DNA of 64,000 nucleotides from Mya arenaria (GCF_026914265.1 NC_069130.1:11515700-11579699); one strand, 5' to 3'. Counted from the first letter of the stretch, positions 10,889 through 50,779 are shown. The notes: generated by a model from the letters alone, not told the origin. Made by a program: numbers and translations.

Positions 10889-11263
10889 GCATATATAACA
10901 TTGTATTACGATCAATAATACCAATATATAGGGCAAATCACACCAATTCGGAAGTGCCAACTGATTGTTCCATGCCGTATTTCTTTTAATTACTACATAG
11001 CAGTGAATTAAAACATGGTTATACCATCTCAGACCTTTGGCTACAATCCGTATCTATATGTTTCGAAGATGAATGGTTTGTGATTTCAAAAACAGGCTGA
11101 ACATGCTGGATGTACTTGATCTGATTTTTATTGTTGATATTTTCACCGCATTATTTGTCCTCGCACACCGGATATGGTCATTTTATTGAATTCACAGTGG
11201 TTACAAGAGTTCTATGCATTTGTGTCAAGTATATGTGTAAACATAAAACTTAATTAAAAATAC

Positions 11264-11335
11264 TTCCCAAGCGGGGAATCGAACCCCGGCCGCCGCGGTG
11301 AGAGCGCGGAATCCTAAACACTAGACCACTTGGGA
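11264..11335 (-). tRNA. trnE-CUC: tRNA-Glu(CTC), copy 7, D-loop variant
   Basis: 72 nt. One substitution turns the D-loop GG into GT (TAGTGTTTAGG instead of TAGTGGTTAGG), which affects the A box and a normally invariant tertiary contact. Otherwise consensus. Confidence 0.85.
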
Positions 11336-11470
11336 AAGCTCCTATTTGAGCAAGTGTTATAGAGTATTATTACTCCATGCTTTTGTGTTAGCACTATTCA
11401 AACAATATGTTCTATATCCCTGATGAGAACTTGTCCATTATTCCTGATACATCCGGTAGAGGGCATCGCT

Positions 11471-11542
11471 TCCTCGATAGTATAGTGGTAAGTATCCCCG
11501 CCTGTCACGCGGGAGACCGGGGTTCGATTCCCCGTCGGGGAG
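11471..11542 (+). tRNA. trnD-GUC: tRNA-Asp(GTC), copy 8
   Basis: A 72-nt consensus copy with TTTT about 10 nt downstream. The unit lacks the MITE. Confidence 0.97.
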
Positions 11543-12126
11543 CAAGTCATTTTGCTGTCTGTTGGATCATACATTATTTTCAATGCTAAAATATAATTTA
11601 ACAACCATTAGGCATTTCATCAGAACGTAGTGATATTTGAAATTCAGTAACATAGTTTGATTACAAAACTTAAAAGCGTAAACTATATCAATTATATCAA
11701 CGAAATTAGTTTTACTGGCGTCAAAATATGTATATAAAATGTAGCATATAGCATATATAACATTGTATTACGATCAATAATACCAATATATAGGGCAAAT
11801 CACACCAATTCGGAAGTGCCTACTTATTGTTCCATGCCGTATTTCTTTTAATTACTACATAGCAGTGAATTAAAACATGGTTATGCCATCTCAGACCTTT
11901 GGCTACAATCCGTATCTATATGTTTCGAAGATGAATGGTTTGTGATTTCAAAAACAGGCTGAACATCCTGGATCTACTTGATCTGATTTTTATTGTTAAT
12001 ATTTTCACCGCATTATTTGTCATCGTACACCGGATATGGTCATTTTATTGAATTCACAGTGGTTACAAGAGTTCTATGCATTTGTGTCAAGTATATGTGT
12101 AAACATAAAACTTAAATTAAAAATAC

Positions 12127-12198
12127 TTCCCAAGTGGGGAATCGAACCCCGGCCGCCGCGGTGAGAGCGCGGAATCCTAACCACTAGACCACTTGGGA
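12127..12198 (-). tRNA. trnE-CUC: tRNA-Glu(CTC), copy 8
   Basis: 72 nt, consensus except for one substitution at the acceptor/T-stem border (plus strand CAAGTGGGG, against CAAGCGGGG), which weakens one T-stem pair. Anticodon CTC is intact. Confidence 0.9.
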
Positions 12199-12333
12199 AA
12201 GCTCCTATTTGATCAAGTGTTATAGAGTATTATTACTACATGTTTTTGTGTTAGCACTATTCAAACAATATGTTCTATATCCCTGATGAGAACTTGTCCA
12301 TTATTCCTGATACATCCGGTAGAGAGCATCGCT

Positions 12334-12405
12334 TCCTCGATAGTATAGTGGTAGGTATCCCCGCCTGTCACGCGGGAGACCGGGGTTCGATTCCCCGTCG
12401 GGGAG
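12334..12405 (+). tRNA. trnD-GUC: tRNA-Asp(GTC), copy 9
   Basis: 72 nt with one A-to-G change in the D arm at 12354; the rest is consensus. It is the last copy before the array ends. Confidence 0.94.
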
Positions 12406-12920
12406 CAAGTCTTTTTGCTGTCTGTTGGATCATACATTATTTTCAATGCTAAAATATAATTTAACAACCATTAGGCATTTCATCAGAACGTAGTGATATT
12501 TGAAATTCAGTAACATAGTTTGATTACAAACTTAAAAGCGTAAACTATATCAATTATATCAACGAAATTAGTTTTACTGGCGTCAAAAATATGTATATAA
12601 AATGTAGCATATAGCATATATAACATTGTATTACGATCAATAATACCAATATATAGGGCAAATCACACCAATTCGGAAGTGCCTACTTATTGTTCCATGC
12701 CGTATTTCTTTTAATTACTACATAGCAGTGAATTAAAACATGGTTATGCCATCTCAGACCTTTGGCTACAATCCGTATCTATATGTTTCGAAGATGAATG
12801 GTTTGTGATTTCAAAAACAGGCTGAACATGCTCGATCTACTTGATCTATTTTTTATTGTTTATATTATATTTTCACCGTCCGCATTATTTGTCCTCGTAC
12901 ACCGGATATTGTCATTTTAT

Positions 12921-13016
12921 TGTTACTAACGGTTTAAGTAAAATGCATTAACAATTTTTGAACTTAAATATAAAAATCTGCGATCTTATTTTTTGTCAGC
13001 AGTCTTATATAACTGG
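12921..13016. mobile_element. Right-half fragment of the palindromic MITE
   Basis: GTTACTAACGGTTTAAG through TTTGTCAGCAGTCTTATATA matches the centre and right arm of the family seen whole at 29353. It interrupts the final tRNA unit and marks the array's right edge. Confidence 0.7.
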
Positions 13017-13199
13017 ATATTTGAAGTCAGTTATAAAACTAAGTGTGAACCCACTTTAATCTTTCTTCAAAGGATTATTGCACAATAAATATATATAAAA
13101 TAGAAATATTTAAAACGTTGTTACTATATGCACCCTTCTATATACAAATTTCTACGATTATTGAAATCAAATGATAGAAATGAATTAATTAAACTAGCT

Positions 13200-16100
13200 T
13201 TGTATAATAATAATAACTTTATTTAAAGAAGGTAACACATTAAGACATAGGCATCATATTATAAACAAACATAACACACGACTTATTTACAATGTGGCCT
13301 TCTGAAAGAACATACACACGCACACACACATAAACGCTTAGAATGAAAACGCAAGCATAAATTTATGTTATTTCAAAAGGGTACGTATTAAAATGTTATA
13401 CGAAAACATAAAGAAACATGAATATAATACATTAATTATAAGATCAATGCCGAACAATACATCAATTTGTACCTAAAGGTTAACAAATCGTATCATTAAA
13501 ATTGATTAACTGAGTAAGTAGGACAGTCACACATGTATTTAACACCTTAATCGAGATATATATAATGTAAAAACAATAGTCATGGAATTATGCGTACAAT
13601 TCTTACAACGGTTTTTGCAATTGATGATGTAAAAAGAAATTCTTGCAGCAGGCTTTAAATGTATTTTCCGTGTTCGATTTACGTATTCGTTCTGGTAAAG
13701 AGTTCCAAACTGTCCCGCTGTAGCATGCAAACGAGTGTTTCTTGTATTGAGTTTTATGTCGAATGTGGGCAATGTCTTGTCGCGTAGAAGATCGTAATCC
13801 ATATCTTGTATTGTTTGATAACTTTATAATGTCTCTTATATAACTCGGTGTAAGATTGTTAATAGATTTATATACCATAACAGCCGTTTGATATTTGCAA
13901 CGGTATTCAAATTGAAGCCATTCTAATTGTTTAAATTATTCATGCGATGGCGTTCTAATAGGCTTAAAGAGAATAATTTTAGCAGCTCTTTTTTGAAGCA
14001 TGGTTATTCGTTTCGTATGCGTTTGCTGCTTTCCCCCCAAACACTACAACAATAGTCAAACATAGGAAGTATATACGATTTTTAAAACAAATGTCTCATT
14101 TGATCCGTTAAAAAGTAATTAAGTATTTTTAAAAGAGCTATCTTTGCAGTTACTTTCTTGCAGACAAAGTCAACTTGCAGGTTCCATGACAATGATGAAT
14201 CAATAACAATTCCAAGCAATTTCTTCGAAGTTACATTTTCAATAAGTACATTGTCTACGAATAATTTGAGTGCACATGCATTTCTTAACTTTGCATTTGA
14301 ACCCAGCAACATGCAATTCGTTTTCAATGGATGTATTGCCATGTTGTTTATTTTGCACCACTCCGATATTATATCTAAATTTATTTGCAACGTACGTTCA
14401 ATTTCCTGCGTATTTGAACTTTTTGCATATAGTGTAGTATCATCAGCATATAAGTCAATCAAGGAATTTTCTATTTCAAAGGTAATGTCATTAATATATA
14501 TAAGAAAAAGAATAGGTCCAAGAATGGATCCTTGAGGAACTCCAGACCTTATACATCTTCGTGAAGATTGGAAACCCCCAAACTTTACAATTTGGTGTCT
14601 ATCTTTCAAATACGAAGTTATCAGTTGAACGGTATTATCACTGAAATTGTATAATTTCAATTTATGTAAAAGTATTTGGTGATCTACTAGATCAAAAGCC
14701 TTTCGTAAATCAAGGAAGAGAGCACCTACATAGTTTCCATTGTCAATTCCATCAATCCAATCATCAATTATTCTTATCAACGCTGTGTGACAAGAATGAT
14801 TTTCTCGAAACCCAGATTGAAATTCATGTATGATATTCGTATTTTTTAAAAATGTTTTGATTTGATCTGCCATGTGTCGTTCAAACACCTTTGACAGTGT
14901 TGGAAGGATAAAAATTGGTCTATAATTATTTGGATCATTGCGACCAGAAGATTTATATATAGGCAAAACCTTAGCCTCTTTAAATGAGTCTGGGAATATT
15001 CCTAGCCGTATGCTATTATTTATAATGGACGTTAGTGGTATAACAATACAATCACCACATTGTTTTAGGATATTAGGCCCTATTCCATCTAATCCTGTAG
15101 CTTTCGCCGTATTAAGCTTATCAATACACATTTTTACCTCTAATGGGGTGATGTAAGATATATCAAAGTACTGACCCTTTAGCAAACTATTTAATTTAGT
15201 ACCAAGTTTTGAAAAATGTGTTTCATCGAACACTGATTTACTGATACAATCGGATATGTCAGTAAAATGCTTATTGAACACGTCTAATATTTGTGCATCG
15301 CCAACAACATTTATTCCGTTTGAATGAAGGTATTGTGGTAATATTATACTATTATTGTTTGTAGTGTCATTATTATTATCATTCAACTCTCTGAGGTTCT
15401 TCCATAACACCCTAGAATCTTTACAGTTTTTAACAGCTTTATTGTAATAATCTTTCTTGGTTTGCCGTACTAATCGAGTAACTTTATTTCTTGAAAGTCT
15501 ATATTCCGACCAATGTTGACGTTTTTTGAATCGATTTCTTTCTTTTATAGCCAACCTTATTTCGTCAGTAAACCAGGTTGGTTGTGTTTCAAATTTTATT
15601 CGTTTTTCTTTCAGTGGCGCATGGTGCGACAACACCTCATTCAGTCGCTTATATAAAACTTCCATGGCTTCATTAGGGTCTTGAATTTGTTCAACCTCAT
15701 TATATTTACCTTGTTAAGATCAATGCAGAAGGAAATTCATTAAAGTTTCTGAACGACCTATATTTTAATGTATGATGTCGATGCGTGTTTTCTGAAATCT
15801 TTTGTAAACGGGCAGCTCTAGTGAAACAAACAGGAAAGTGGTCACTTATCTATACTTAAATTTGATACGAATGCTTCACATACTCGATCCACTGAGTTCG
15901 TATATACATGATCTATAATAGAAGATGTTTTCTCTGATACTCTTGTAGGAAATCATAAGCTGATTTAATCCGTATTTCATAATACAATCCTGCCATGCAG
16001 TAATTTTAAATGTCTTACATTCGGCATTATAATTTATATTAATATCTCCGACGATATGATACTCTAAATTTAAGTCCTCAACATTCTTTAACTGATTATT

Positions 16101-16623
16101 GAACATATTAATCCATTCTGACTTACTATCAGGTGGTCGATAAATGAAACACATTAGAAATGGTTTGGTATTGCAAAAAGATACTTCAATCCACATTGCT
16201 TCAAAGTGTTCAGACTCAATTAAGTTCTTTTCTGCGAATAAATGGTATATTTTCCCTAATGTACACCAATATTCCACCGCCCTTTTTAGTTTTTCTATCT
16301 TTACGTTCAAAAATATAACCAGGAACGTTTATTATTTTGTCTGATATTCTGTCAGTCAAAAATGTTTCACTGAACCCAAAAATATCAAAAGTTTTGCGCG
16401 ATGACATCAAATAATATTTGATTTCATCAAACTTTGGCAATAAATGTTGGATATTCAAGCACGCAACGTGTAAACCTTTGCAACGAAAAGGAAAAGGGTC
16501 ATCGTGTTCATTTATAAATACTTGTCTTGATATTGTTTCATTAGTGCTATATATTAAATATGCTCTTGTTATTCGAAATAATTTGTTGAATGTTGAAAGA
16601 TAAATATTAAGTTCAGCCTCCAT
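13200..16623 (-). mobile_element. Degenerate LINE of the CR1/Jockey group
   Basis: A plain non-LTR retrotransposon on the minus strand. The endonuclease region comes first (16623-15876), with CLNIQHLLPKFDEIK, DIFGFSETFL, CFIYRPP and VGDINI. The reverse transcriptase lies in an open frame of 527 codons (15665-14082): RPIFILPTLSKVFE, SGFRENHSCHTAL, GVPQGSILGPILFLIYIND and the YADD box at about residues 406-409. A C-terminal piece at 13878-13603 has HSFACYSGTVWNSLPERIRK, common in these families. The 3' end near 13205 carries AATAAAGTTATTATTATTAT, a short-repeat tail. Frame changes separate endonuclease, reverse transcriptase and C-terminal piece (near 15950, between 15876 and 15665, and near 14080), so it is dead. 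The 5' end is not defined. Confidence 0.88.
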
Positions 16624-16719
16624 TTTTTGTTACACATAGTAAATAATAGTATGTTGCTTTGTTACACATAGTATGTTGTGTTATATAAAACAAAAACGTA
16701 TTTACCATTACATGTTGTA

Positions 16720-16820
16720 TATACACTTTGACATGTTTTATGAAAATATATATGTTTATGTAGATGATGTACATTGTACAAGTCTAAATAAAAATGTCTG
16801 TCTGTCTGTCTGTCTGATAA
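16720..16820 (+). repeat. (TGTC)n tract with possible LINE/SINE 3' tail
   Basis: TCTAAATAAAAATG is followed by about five TGTC repeats (16795-16816). An A-rich signal followed by a short-unit tail is typical of the 3' end of a plus-strand retroposon, but no body is recognisable upstream. Confidence 0.4.
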
Positions 16821-16929
16821 TTTAGATGCCCTATCTTCTCTAATTAATAAATCTTTAATATGTGCAAATTTTTATTTTTTTATTTTAACACTTTAATTAT
16901 CACCAAATGCTAGTGTTTGATAAGCAATT

Positions 16930-17085
16930 ATGTAAATGCAATATATCTTAAAAATATTACAACTTACCTTCAAATATAAATACAAATATCTTAGAAATAT
17001 TATAACTTACCTTTAAATATTCATTCATTATGATTCAAATATCTTAAAAATATTACAACTTACCTTCAAATATCTTAAAAATATT
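16930..17085. repeat. Short AT-rich tandem repeat
   Basis: ATCTTAAAAATATTACAACT and TTACCTTCAAATAT recur three to four times with small changes. Confidence 0.6.
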
Positions 17086-18832
17086 ATATTTTATATGAAC
17101 TTTTCTCACCTATATATATATTCTATTAGTATAATTTAGTATATGTTTACTTTCTGTGATATTATATTATTATGTTTCTAAGTATCATGCTATTACGATC
17201 CGTGATATTGGTTTTATTGATGTAACATATGTATTGTTGACTATCATTTTGCACGAATCGCGTAGAGTAATGGTCTAATGTAGCCGTGTAATCGATCCAA
17301 TCCCGATTGCTCCAATCGAAGCGACCATACAGGTGAGAAAAGTTCATAACAGGAAATTTTAATTTAAATCGACACATGAGTGGAAATTGAGCTTAACCAT
17401 TCCTTTATTTTATTAATTAAGGTATTGTTTAAACATCATCGTGTGATAAGATCTGTTCATAGCCTTAATCAATCCTAAATTCCAGCAGATCACGTCACTT
17501 CCTGTATTTTGTAAACACGGGAATCAAAATTCACATCACTTAAATTCAAAAGATAAATTTTAAATGTATTTACACGATATAGTTTTATCTTGCTATTATA
17601 TTAATATTTGTTAAAAAATATTTGAAAACAATGTCAAGTAAGAATTTATTTAGCATATTTCTAATTTCATCTTGATGCGAAATGGGTGGGGCATCTATCA
17701 GTATCTATAAGTATGATTCAAACCACCTTCTGTTCATGTAAAGAGGTTGGTGGAATTACCAGAAAACTGAAAAACTGTTTAACACTAAATATATACAATA
17801 CAATGTGAGGTGATGGAGAAGGAGTGGGTAGAGGCTGGGGATCATAGAGGGATGGGAAAGCTGGAGGGGGGGGGGGGTTAAAGAGGTTTCAAATGCTTCA
17901 ACTAATTAACATATAACATTCATTATCCCTATCATAAACAGGTTTGTATGCAAGGGGTGTGGGAAAAGCTTGGGCTCATACTCTTATGTGAAGGAGGGGT
18001 GTATATCGTGTGTGTGGGTGATTGGTAAGGGGGTGGGAAACCACTGTTTGAATTTGCTGGATCCTTAAAGAGACAGTTTATAATAAAGAAGCTGTGTCTG
18101 TGAGCCTGGTGTAAGACAAAAGAATAGACAAGAAAGAGACTCTTGTCAGTAATCTGGTCTAAATAATCAGACTCTATTTTAGGAATTTTCTAATCCCATA
18201 GTGAAGATTTTTGCCATAACAAAAATGGTAAAAAAAGATCCATTCAACTTACATTTCTTAAGACTTGTCCAATATCCTTTTCAGCAATTGTATGTAGGTC
18301 AATGATTTTTGCCATCTTTAAAAATACTGTTATCATTAAAAGTTCCACTTTTCGTCAGGAATGTTCTGTAGTGTGTGGGGTTAAGAACCAGCTGCTCAGT
18401 CGGGATGTCGAGTCCTGCAAGTGTTTTTTGTTTTCTCATCTGAATAACTTTGCTGATGTCAGAATCTGGAAAAGTGCTCTCAGTTTGAGGCTCAAGCCCA
18501 GGACTAGGGAATAACTAGGCTCTACCATCTGAGCTTACCTAGTGACTGGTTCTTAACCATGCACATTACAATCTGAATTGACTTTAAAAATAGGTTGAAA
18601 GTCAGTCCAGACATATAGCAATAGTCTTCAACCTAATGAAAGATTATTTAGTAGCTAAAGTACCCTGCCCTTGTTCAGCAGCCCCCTGTCCTATTTAAAG
18701 TCTGGCTAAATTCCTACTTTGCCTCATTGACACTGTTAAATACATCTGATAGATGTCTGAAATTGTTTCCAGTTGGCATTGCAGTTGTGTGTTATACTGT
18801 ATGATAGCTTTCTGTCTTGTTTTTTTTTTCAG
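17086..18832. other. Spacer or 5' UTR intron upstream of aPKC
   Basis: No coding exon is recognisable. A poly-G run lies near 17868-17879 in a G-rich purine stretch (17815-18050). The first coding exon of aPKC has a splice acceptor at 18831-18832, so the promoter and a 5' UTR exon must lie here or further upstream. Confidence 0.5.
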
Positions 18833-18862
18833 CCTAGCTGTATACATGTTATAAAAGCCAAA

Positions 18863-45300
<26,438 letters not shown>

Positions 45301-47627
45301 ATGGTGCTGTAGATGTGTAGGAGTGCTTGACCAATGACATTCCACTTTTCCATGGAACTGACCAATGAAATTGAATGTACCAAATATTCAAAGTATAGAT
45401 CTGAGATTTGTAACCAAGATTTGTATTGGATCAAAGGGACTGGATAATTATACAATAAGAATATAAATTATTCAAGGTTTGGTAATAGGTAAAGGTGGTT
45501 GTAAAATTAAACTACAAAATTAGAGTCATATTAATTATGATCAGAAAAGTTGCGTGCAGGGCTCATAAAAGCCTGAACTGCACCTATGTCTCAGTATTTC
45601 TGTAAAGTAAGTTTTATATTATTCTCATTTTAAGGACTTTTTGTAGGATTTTATAGTTATTATTGATTATTTATTTCATATCTTTTCACGAGTTGCAATA
45701 TGTTGGTAGTCGTGTATTTTTTACAAGATTATACACAAAAATGTATAATATATCATAATTATCAGATGTTTAAATATATATGCATTAATTCATTTATTTA
45801 TCCTTATCTTATACATGTACAAGTAAATTATTTGAACATTAGTTTAAGTACCCCCCAAAAATCATTTTAGTTTTCATAAGCTCCTTTTTGAAAATCATAT
45901 GAGGGAGGTTTCATTCCATCATTTTTTTCCTTGCCTACTTACTATAAAATAATTAAATTACAATTAAATAACATCTACAATTACCTTTATATTATATGAC
46001 AAAATATTTGTTAAAGTACCAAAGATGCAATGCACCTACAGCCAACTTTCGGTATAATTTTATTACGCAAATAATAGCATTCCTTAAAAACATAAACACA
46101 TATCAGGAATGCGGCGGTGCATGAAAAACTTAACATTTTATTTCTGCCTTAATATGTATATGCAAAAAAATAAAACTATATAAAATTTTCTTTAACACCC
46201 CTCTGTTTTTTTAAGTCGTAAATAATCTTCTTTCCCTTAAAAGAGAAGACATCTAAGCTCTTTTTTATTGTTTTGGTACAAGTCATGTAGTTTTCCCTTT
46301 TCAGTTATTTTTGAGACTTTTAAAGGATGATCTTTTTAAGATTGTCATGATGAAAATTATTTGGTTTATTAAATCAAGTTTACGCAAGTGATTTGGATAA
46401 ATTTGGCCCATAAGTGAAGATTAGCAGTATGTGAAAGTGTGTCTATTGTAGCCTTCAATGTGTTATATGCTTACATTATTTTGAGAAATTTGGGCCCTTA
46501 AAATATTTTGAGAAATTTGGGCTAGAGAGATTTTGTATAAAATGGGACATGATAGCTACTTGTTAAACTATGGCTATAATTTTGCACATTTATTTAAAAC
46601 TATGTTCGAATATTTATAAACTTCTTTGCCACTACCAAATCAAAGAAGGGAGGTGTTGAAGCTTATTTATACTCGCACTCGGGCCTTGCCCATTCAGCGA
46701 ATGCGCAGATAAGATTGTTAGTCATTTTAGGTCAGAGAATGAAAGAATCTACCAGGGGCTGTATTTATGCAGTCACCACCTTAGATTTCACTTTATTTTA
46801 AGATTAGAAGTTTTTTGATTGGTCAGTTTAAATAACTGGCCAATGAACTGAATGGATTCACTAAGGCGTGTCTAAGAACAAGGATCGTATTGAATACGGC
46901 CCAGTTCATTGCAATATGTGTCAAAAAATCATAAAATGAAGATTTTTAAAAGATTTGGAATACACAGAGCTTCTTGTATTGAGAATATTTTATATAAAGT
47001 TATGATTTACAAAATTGATCAGAAGGAAGAATATCGATGGCCTCACTTTCAATTGTCGAAGCTACAAAATCCGTTGTTAGTATTTAAATTTGATAATTTG
47101 ATCACACATTTTTTTTAAAAAATGCTGTAGTTACAATTTTTGTGGTTACAATTTCTGAAGGTTCTGCATTTTTGCTTCTCTGTGAGATGTCCAATCATTG
47201 CTCCACATTTTGATCACATGATGTAGCTCCATTTTCTCATCGGACTATTTACTCGGCATTTTGCAGTAAGATGCAGCTTGCTATTGTGATTTTAGTGATG
47301 TAAAAATGTAGCTTCGGCATTTGGAAGGGAGGCCATTGATACATTGTAAACATTGTTTTAAGTAAGATTGCTGGCCTACTTGATTTGTGACAGGATTCAA
47401 ACCGATATATGTAATGTTCCACATATATAATGCCAGTTCATTCATTTTGAGATTTTTTCTTTATTATTTTGAATTGCCAGTTCGTGAAAACTCATTTATT
47501 TTATAGAACATACATTACACACTATATACAAAGAGCTGTTACAATAACAGTATAACATTTGGGCTAAATCGTTAACATTTTGAGAAGTTGCTAAAGTATT
47601 ACATTGTAATATTAGTAACAAAATCGT
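45301..47627 (+). other. aPKC 3' UTR candidate and spacer
   Basis: The first AATAAA after the stop is at 46169-46174; others follow. The true polyadenylation site is not decidable from sequence. No gene was seen in the rest. Confidence 0.4.
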
Positions 47628-47963
47628 TTAAAGCTGCACTCTCACAGATTGAACGTTTTGACTTCTTTTCTTTTTTTCTTGGAACGAGCCAATTTTTGGG
47701 AAAATCCATGGAAACCAGTTATAAAAGACTGCTGACAAAATTTATATATATATATATATATATAAGTTCAAAAATTTATCATAGTAACGGTTTAAGCCAT
47801 AAAACATTAATTTTCGGACAGAAATATGAAAATCTACCATCTGATTGTTGGCAGCAATCCTATGTCATTGGTTTGCAGATTTTTTTGCAAAAAATTGCTC
47901 TTTCCAAGACAAAAAATAAAAAAAAGTTGTTAAAATGGTCAATCTGTGAGAGTGCAGCTTTAA
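47628..47963. mobile_element. Palindromic TTAA-ended MITE
   Basis: TTAAAGCTGCACTCTCACAG on the left and its complement on the right; the centre carries a (TA)n run instead of the usual symmetric core. Confidence 0.85.
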
Positions 47964-49076
47964 GAAATGTATGAGTTTGAAAAAAAAATTAAATCAATAT
48001 GTTAACATAAGTACCAAGTAATAATATATGTTGTTGCAACAGTTTTAAAAACTTAAGCTTTTTGCTAACAATTGTATTAAATATTAAATCACTTGAAAGC
48101 TAATGCACCAAACTGTTTTTTGTAGTCATTCAACTATTGCAAAGTATAAGGGGGCATCTTAGGAATAATCGTACAATAAAATATTGTGAGACTAAGAAAT
48201 TCAGTTTAATTTTAGGTACAGGTTGGGAATCAAATTAAAATGCAGGGATGTGATTTGTCAGTGCAATTGTGGTTCCACAGAACTTATGGCTCCAGAGACT
48301 TCCCCCAGCCCCCAGCCCCCCTAAAAAATAAATAAAAATAAATGAAATTGAAATAATATCTTTTTTATATGATTAAAAAAGGTTAACTGGATGCGGTTGC
48401 TTTTTGGTTGTTACTTTATTTTTTGTAAGTATCGACACTCCAGTTTGATTCACATTTGAAGTCAAGAGAGCAATCAAAAGGGATTCTAAAAAAGCCTGTT
48501 TTGTTTCTGTGGCAGGATGCTGCAACTCCTATGACCCCCGCTGTGGGTCCAAAAAGCCTCCAAAACCGGTCGCCGAAATTGCTTCAGCACATTTTTTGCC
48601 AGATCAATCACATCCCTGAAAAGTTTACCTACAAAATCAAATTAACTTTACCTGACTGACCAAATAAGCCCTTTGTTTCTGAAAAGTTATAACAAATACT
48701 CAGAAATGTTAATTTTTAAAAGTTATCATTCGAGCATTGGAAAGATTGCCCCCAAAACAAAATAAAAAATGTCATGCCAGTAAGCTTTTTCATATTTAAT
48801 TCATTAATGTAAATATTGTGTATTATATATTGTGTACATAATGTTGTATCTTTACCATATTATTACCTGCTATTCACCTATGCAATTACAGTGATGCTAC
48901 AACAGTGTTTTATGCTTAGGCCACACAAAATTGATGTTTTATTTGACAGGTTTACTGTGACTAATTTTTTTTAATAATAAAAAAAATATTATTATTTTTA
49001 AAAATAATGATAATAACAGGCTGCTTTTTATTACCATCTAAGAATTCTGGAATAGAAAGTCTGAATGATAAAAATG
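47964..49076. other. Spacer between MITEs
   Basis: No coding or RNA signal could be supported. Confidence 0.4.
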
Positions 49077-49438
49077 TTAAAGCTGCACTCTCACAGATTG
49101 GCCATTTTTACAACTTTTTAAAAAAAAATTATCTTGGAAAGAGCATTTTTTTGCATAAATATCTTCAAACCAATGTTATAAAATTGCTGACAAAAGATCA
49201 GATCGCAGATTTTGATATTTCCGTTCGAAAATTAATGTTTTATGGCTTAAACCGTTACTAATGGTTTAAGAAAAATGCATAAGACATCAATTTTTGAACT
49301 TAAATATAAAAATCTGCAATCTATTTTTTTGTCAGCAGTCTTATATAACTGCATGGTTTCCATGGATTTTCGCAAAAATTGGCTCGTTCCAAGACAACAA
49401 ATTAAAAAGTTGTTCAATCTGTGAGAGTGCAGCTTTAA
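49077..49438. mobile_element. Palindromic TTAA-ended MITE
   Basis: Well-preserved copy with both ends (TTAAAGCTGCACTCTCACAG and complement), centre AAACCGTTACTAATGGTTTA. Confidence 0.88.
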
Positions 49439-50779
49439 AGCTGCAATAGACCAGTACTTAATATATTACCTTTTAACAAAATTAAAGTTTGAAATAACTT
49501 TAAAATGCGATAACTATTTAACCTTGGCATTCCAAGTATTTCTTGTTTGAAAAAATGAATGTTTGCTTCGTCCACTTCTGTATTAAAACTAAATGAGAAA
49601 ATAGTATTTTTGTAAAAACAAAAACGCCATCTCTATTCATTTTTTTTCAACCATAATATGTTCAACAAAAGGTTAAATTTGTGTGGTTTAAATGTGTTCA
49701 TGTAAATGTCCTAGGATTTATTTGATGCTAATGTGCTTTGTAAGCATTGATTATGTTGATCAAAAGACATTTCATTTTACTTTTAAGTTTGAAATACTTT
49801 TTTAAAAGTTGAACAGGTACTATCATATATACCTTGTATCTACTTAAATTATATTGTATACATTAGGTTGTAATGCTGAAAAGATTTATAAGTGTGCATA
49901 TATTTCAAAGATATATTATGTATACTTAAACGCCATTTAAAATTGATTTAAGCTATGTTTTGCTAATATGGTAAGAGATATTTTATACCACTATCTATTC
50001 CATATGTCTGTGTATTCATTATGTGATTTTCATAATATTTCAAATAAATACAATCAGCAAGTTTTGTTATTATTTAAATATTGTTAAAATGTTTACGTCG
50101 CAATCATTGACAATCAAGAACATGTAACATAAGCTCTCAGGGGCCTAAAAAATCTTGTAGGCCCGATGGTTCTAGGTGAGTTTGTGGACCCCCCCCCCCC
50201 CCCCCCCAAGATTTCTTTATTAAATAGAAGCAAAATAGTGCAGTTTGGGAGCATTTCAGGATTTCAGGAGAAAACAACAGGCACAATTACATCCATTTTA
50301 TATGTAAATTACACAAACTTAATTATATATGCAATGATTACAATAAAATCAAGCAATACTCCCTGCACGTAGTTGATATAACTTGCTTTGGTTATAATAA
50401 CGTTATATACAATTTTTCAGTTGTTGAAAGTGTTTGAGTAGCTATTAGTTTTATTGCATTTTTGGGTTATTTAAATTTTGTCATTTTTCAAAGAAGTTGT
50501 AGGCCCAAGCCTACAAGGCCTATATGTAGCTACGCCACTGGCTCTGTAGAGCTTATTGGCGATGAACGTATGTACAGTGTTTAAAACAGGCTATGTACAT
50601 GTGATAAAGAACCATTCACCATTCCTGGGCTTTAACCAGTACTATCATTGCAGAGGCACCGAGTAAGGGTTTGAACGGTGGACTCTCTGATTCAGAATGA
50701 ATCACCACCTATTATATGATTTGAATCTCCTCAGTGCAAAAGTGAATTGAAAGAATTAAAACACAAACCTTTTAGCTAT
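49439..50779. other. Spacer with poly-C run
   Basis: Apart from a C run of about 20 near 50189-50208, no gene-like or repeat structure is evident. Confidence 0.4.

Larger units (their letters stand above)
2996..12920. repeat. Tandem array of divergent tRNA-Glu/tRNA-Asp units
   Basis: Nine units repeat with periods of 860-875 bp, or about 1608 bp where a 745-bp MITE is present (tRNA-Asp starts at 3184, 4059, 5667, 7276, 8139, 9747, 10607, 11471 and 12334). Each unit has tRNA-Glu(CTC) on the minus strand and tRNA-Asp(GTC) on the plus strand, with about 131-135 bp between their 5' ends. Spacers are highly conserved, so the whole unit is amplified, not only the genes. The first unit holds a decayed tRNA-Glu; the last unit is cut by a partial palindromic MITE. 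Several blocks look identical (around 3900-5900 and 8000-9980, offset 4080), indicating recent unequal exchange. Confidence 0.95.

Noticed and set aside
3986-12467. Repeated 60-77-codon frames on both strands of the tRNA units
   Set aside because: They cross tRNA genes (for example GDRGSIPRRG is the tRNA-Asp sequence translated) and recur only because the unit is repeated.
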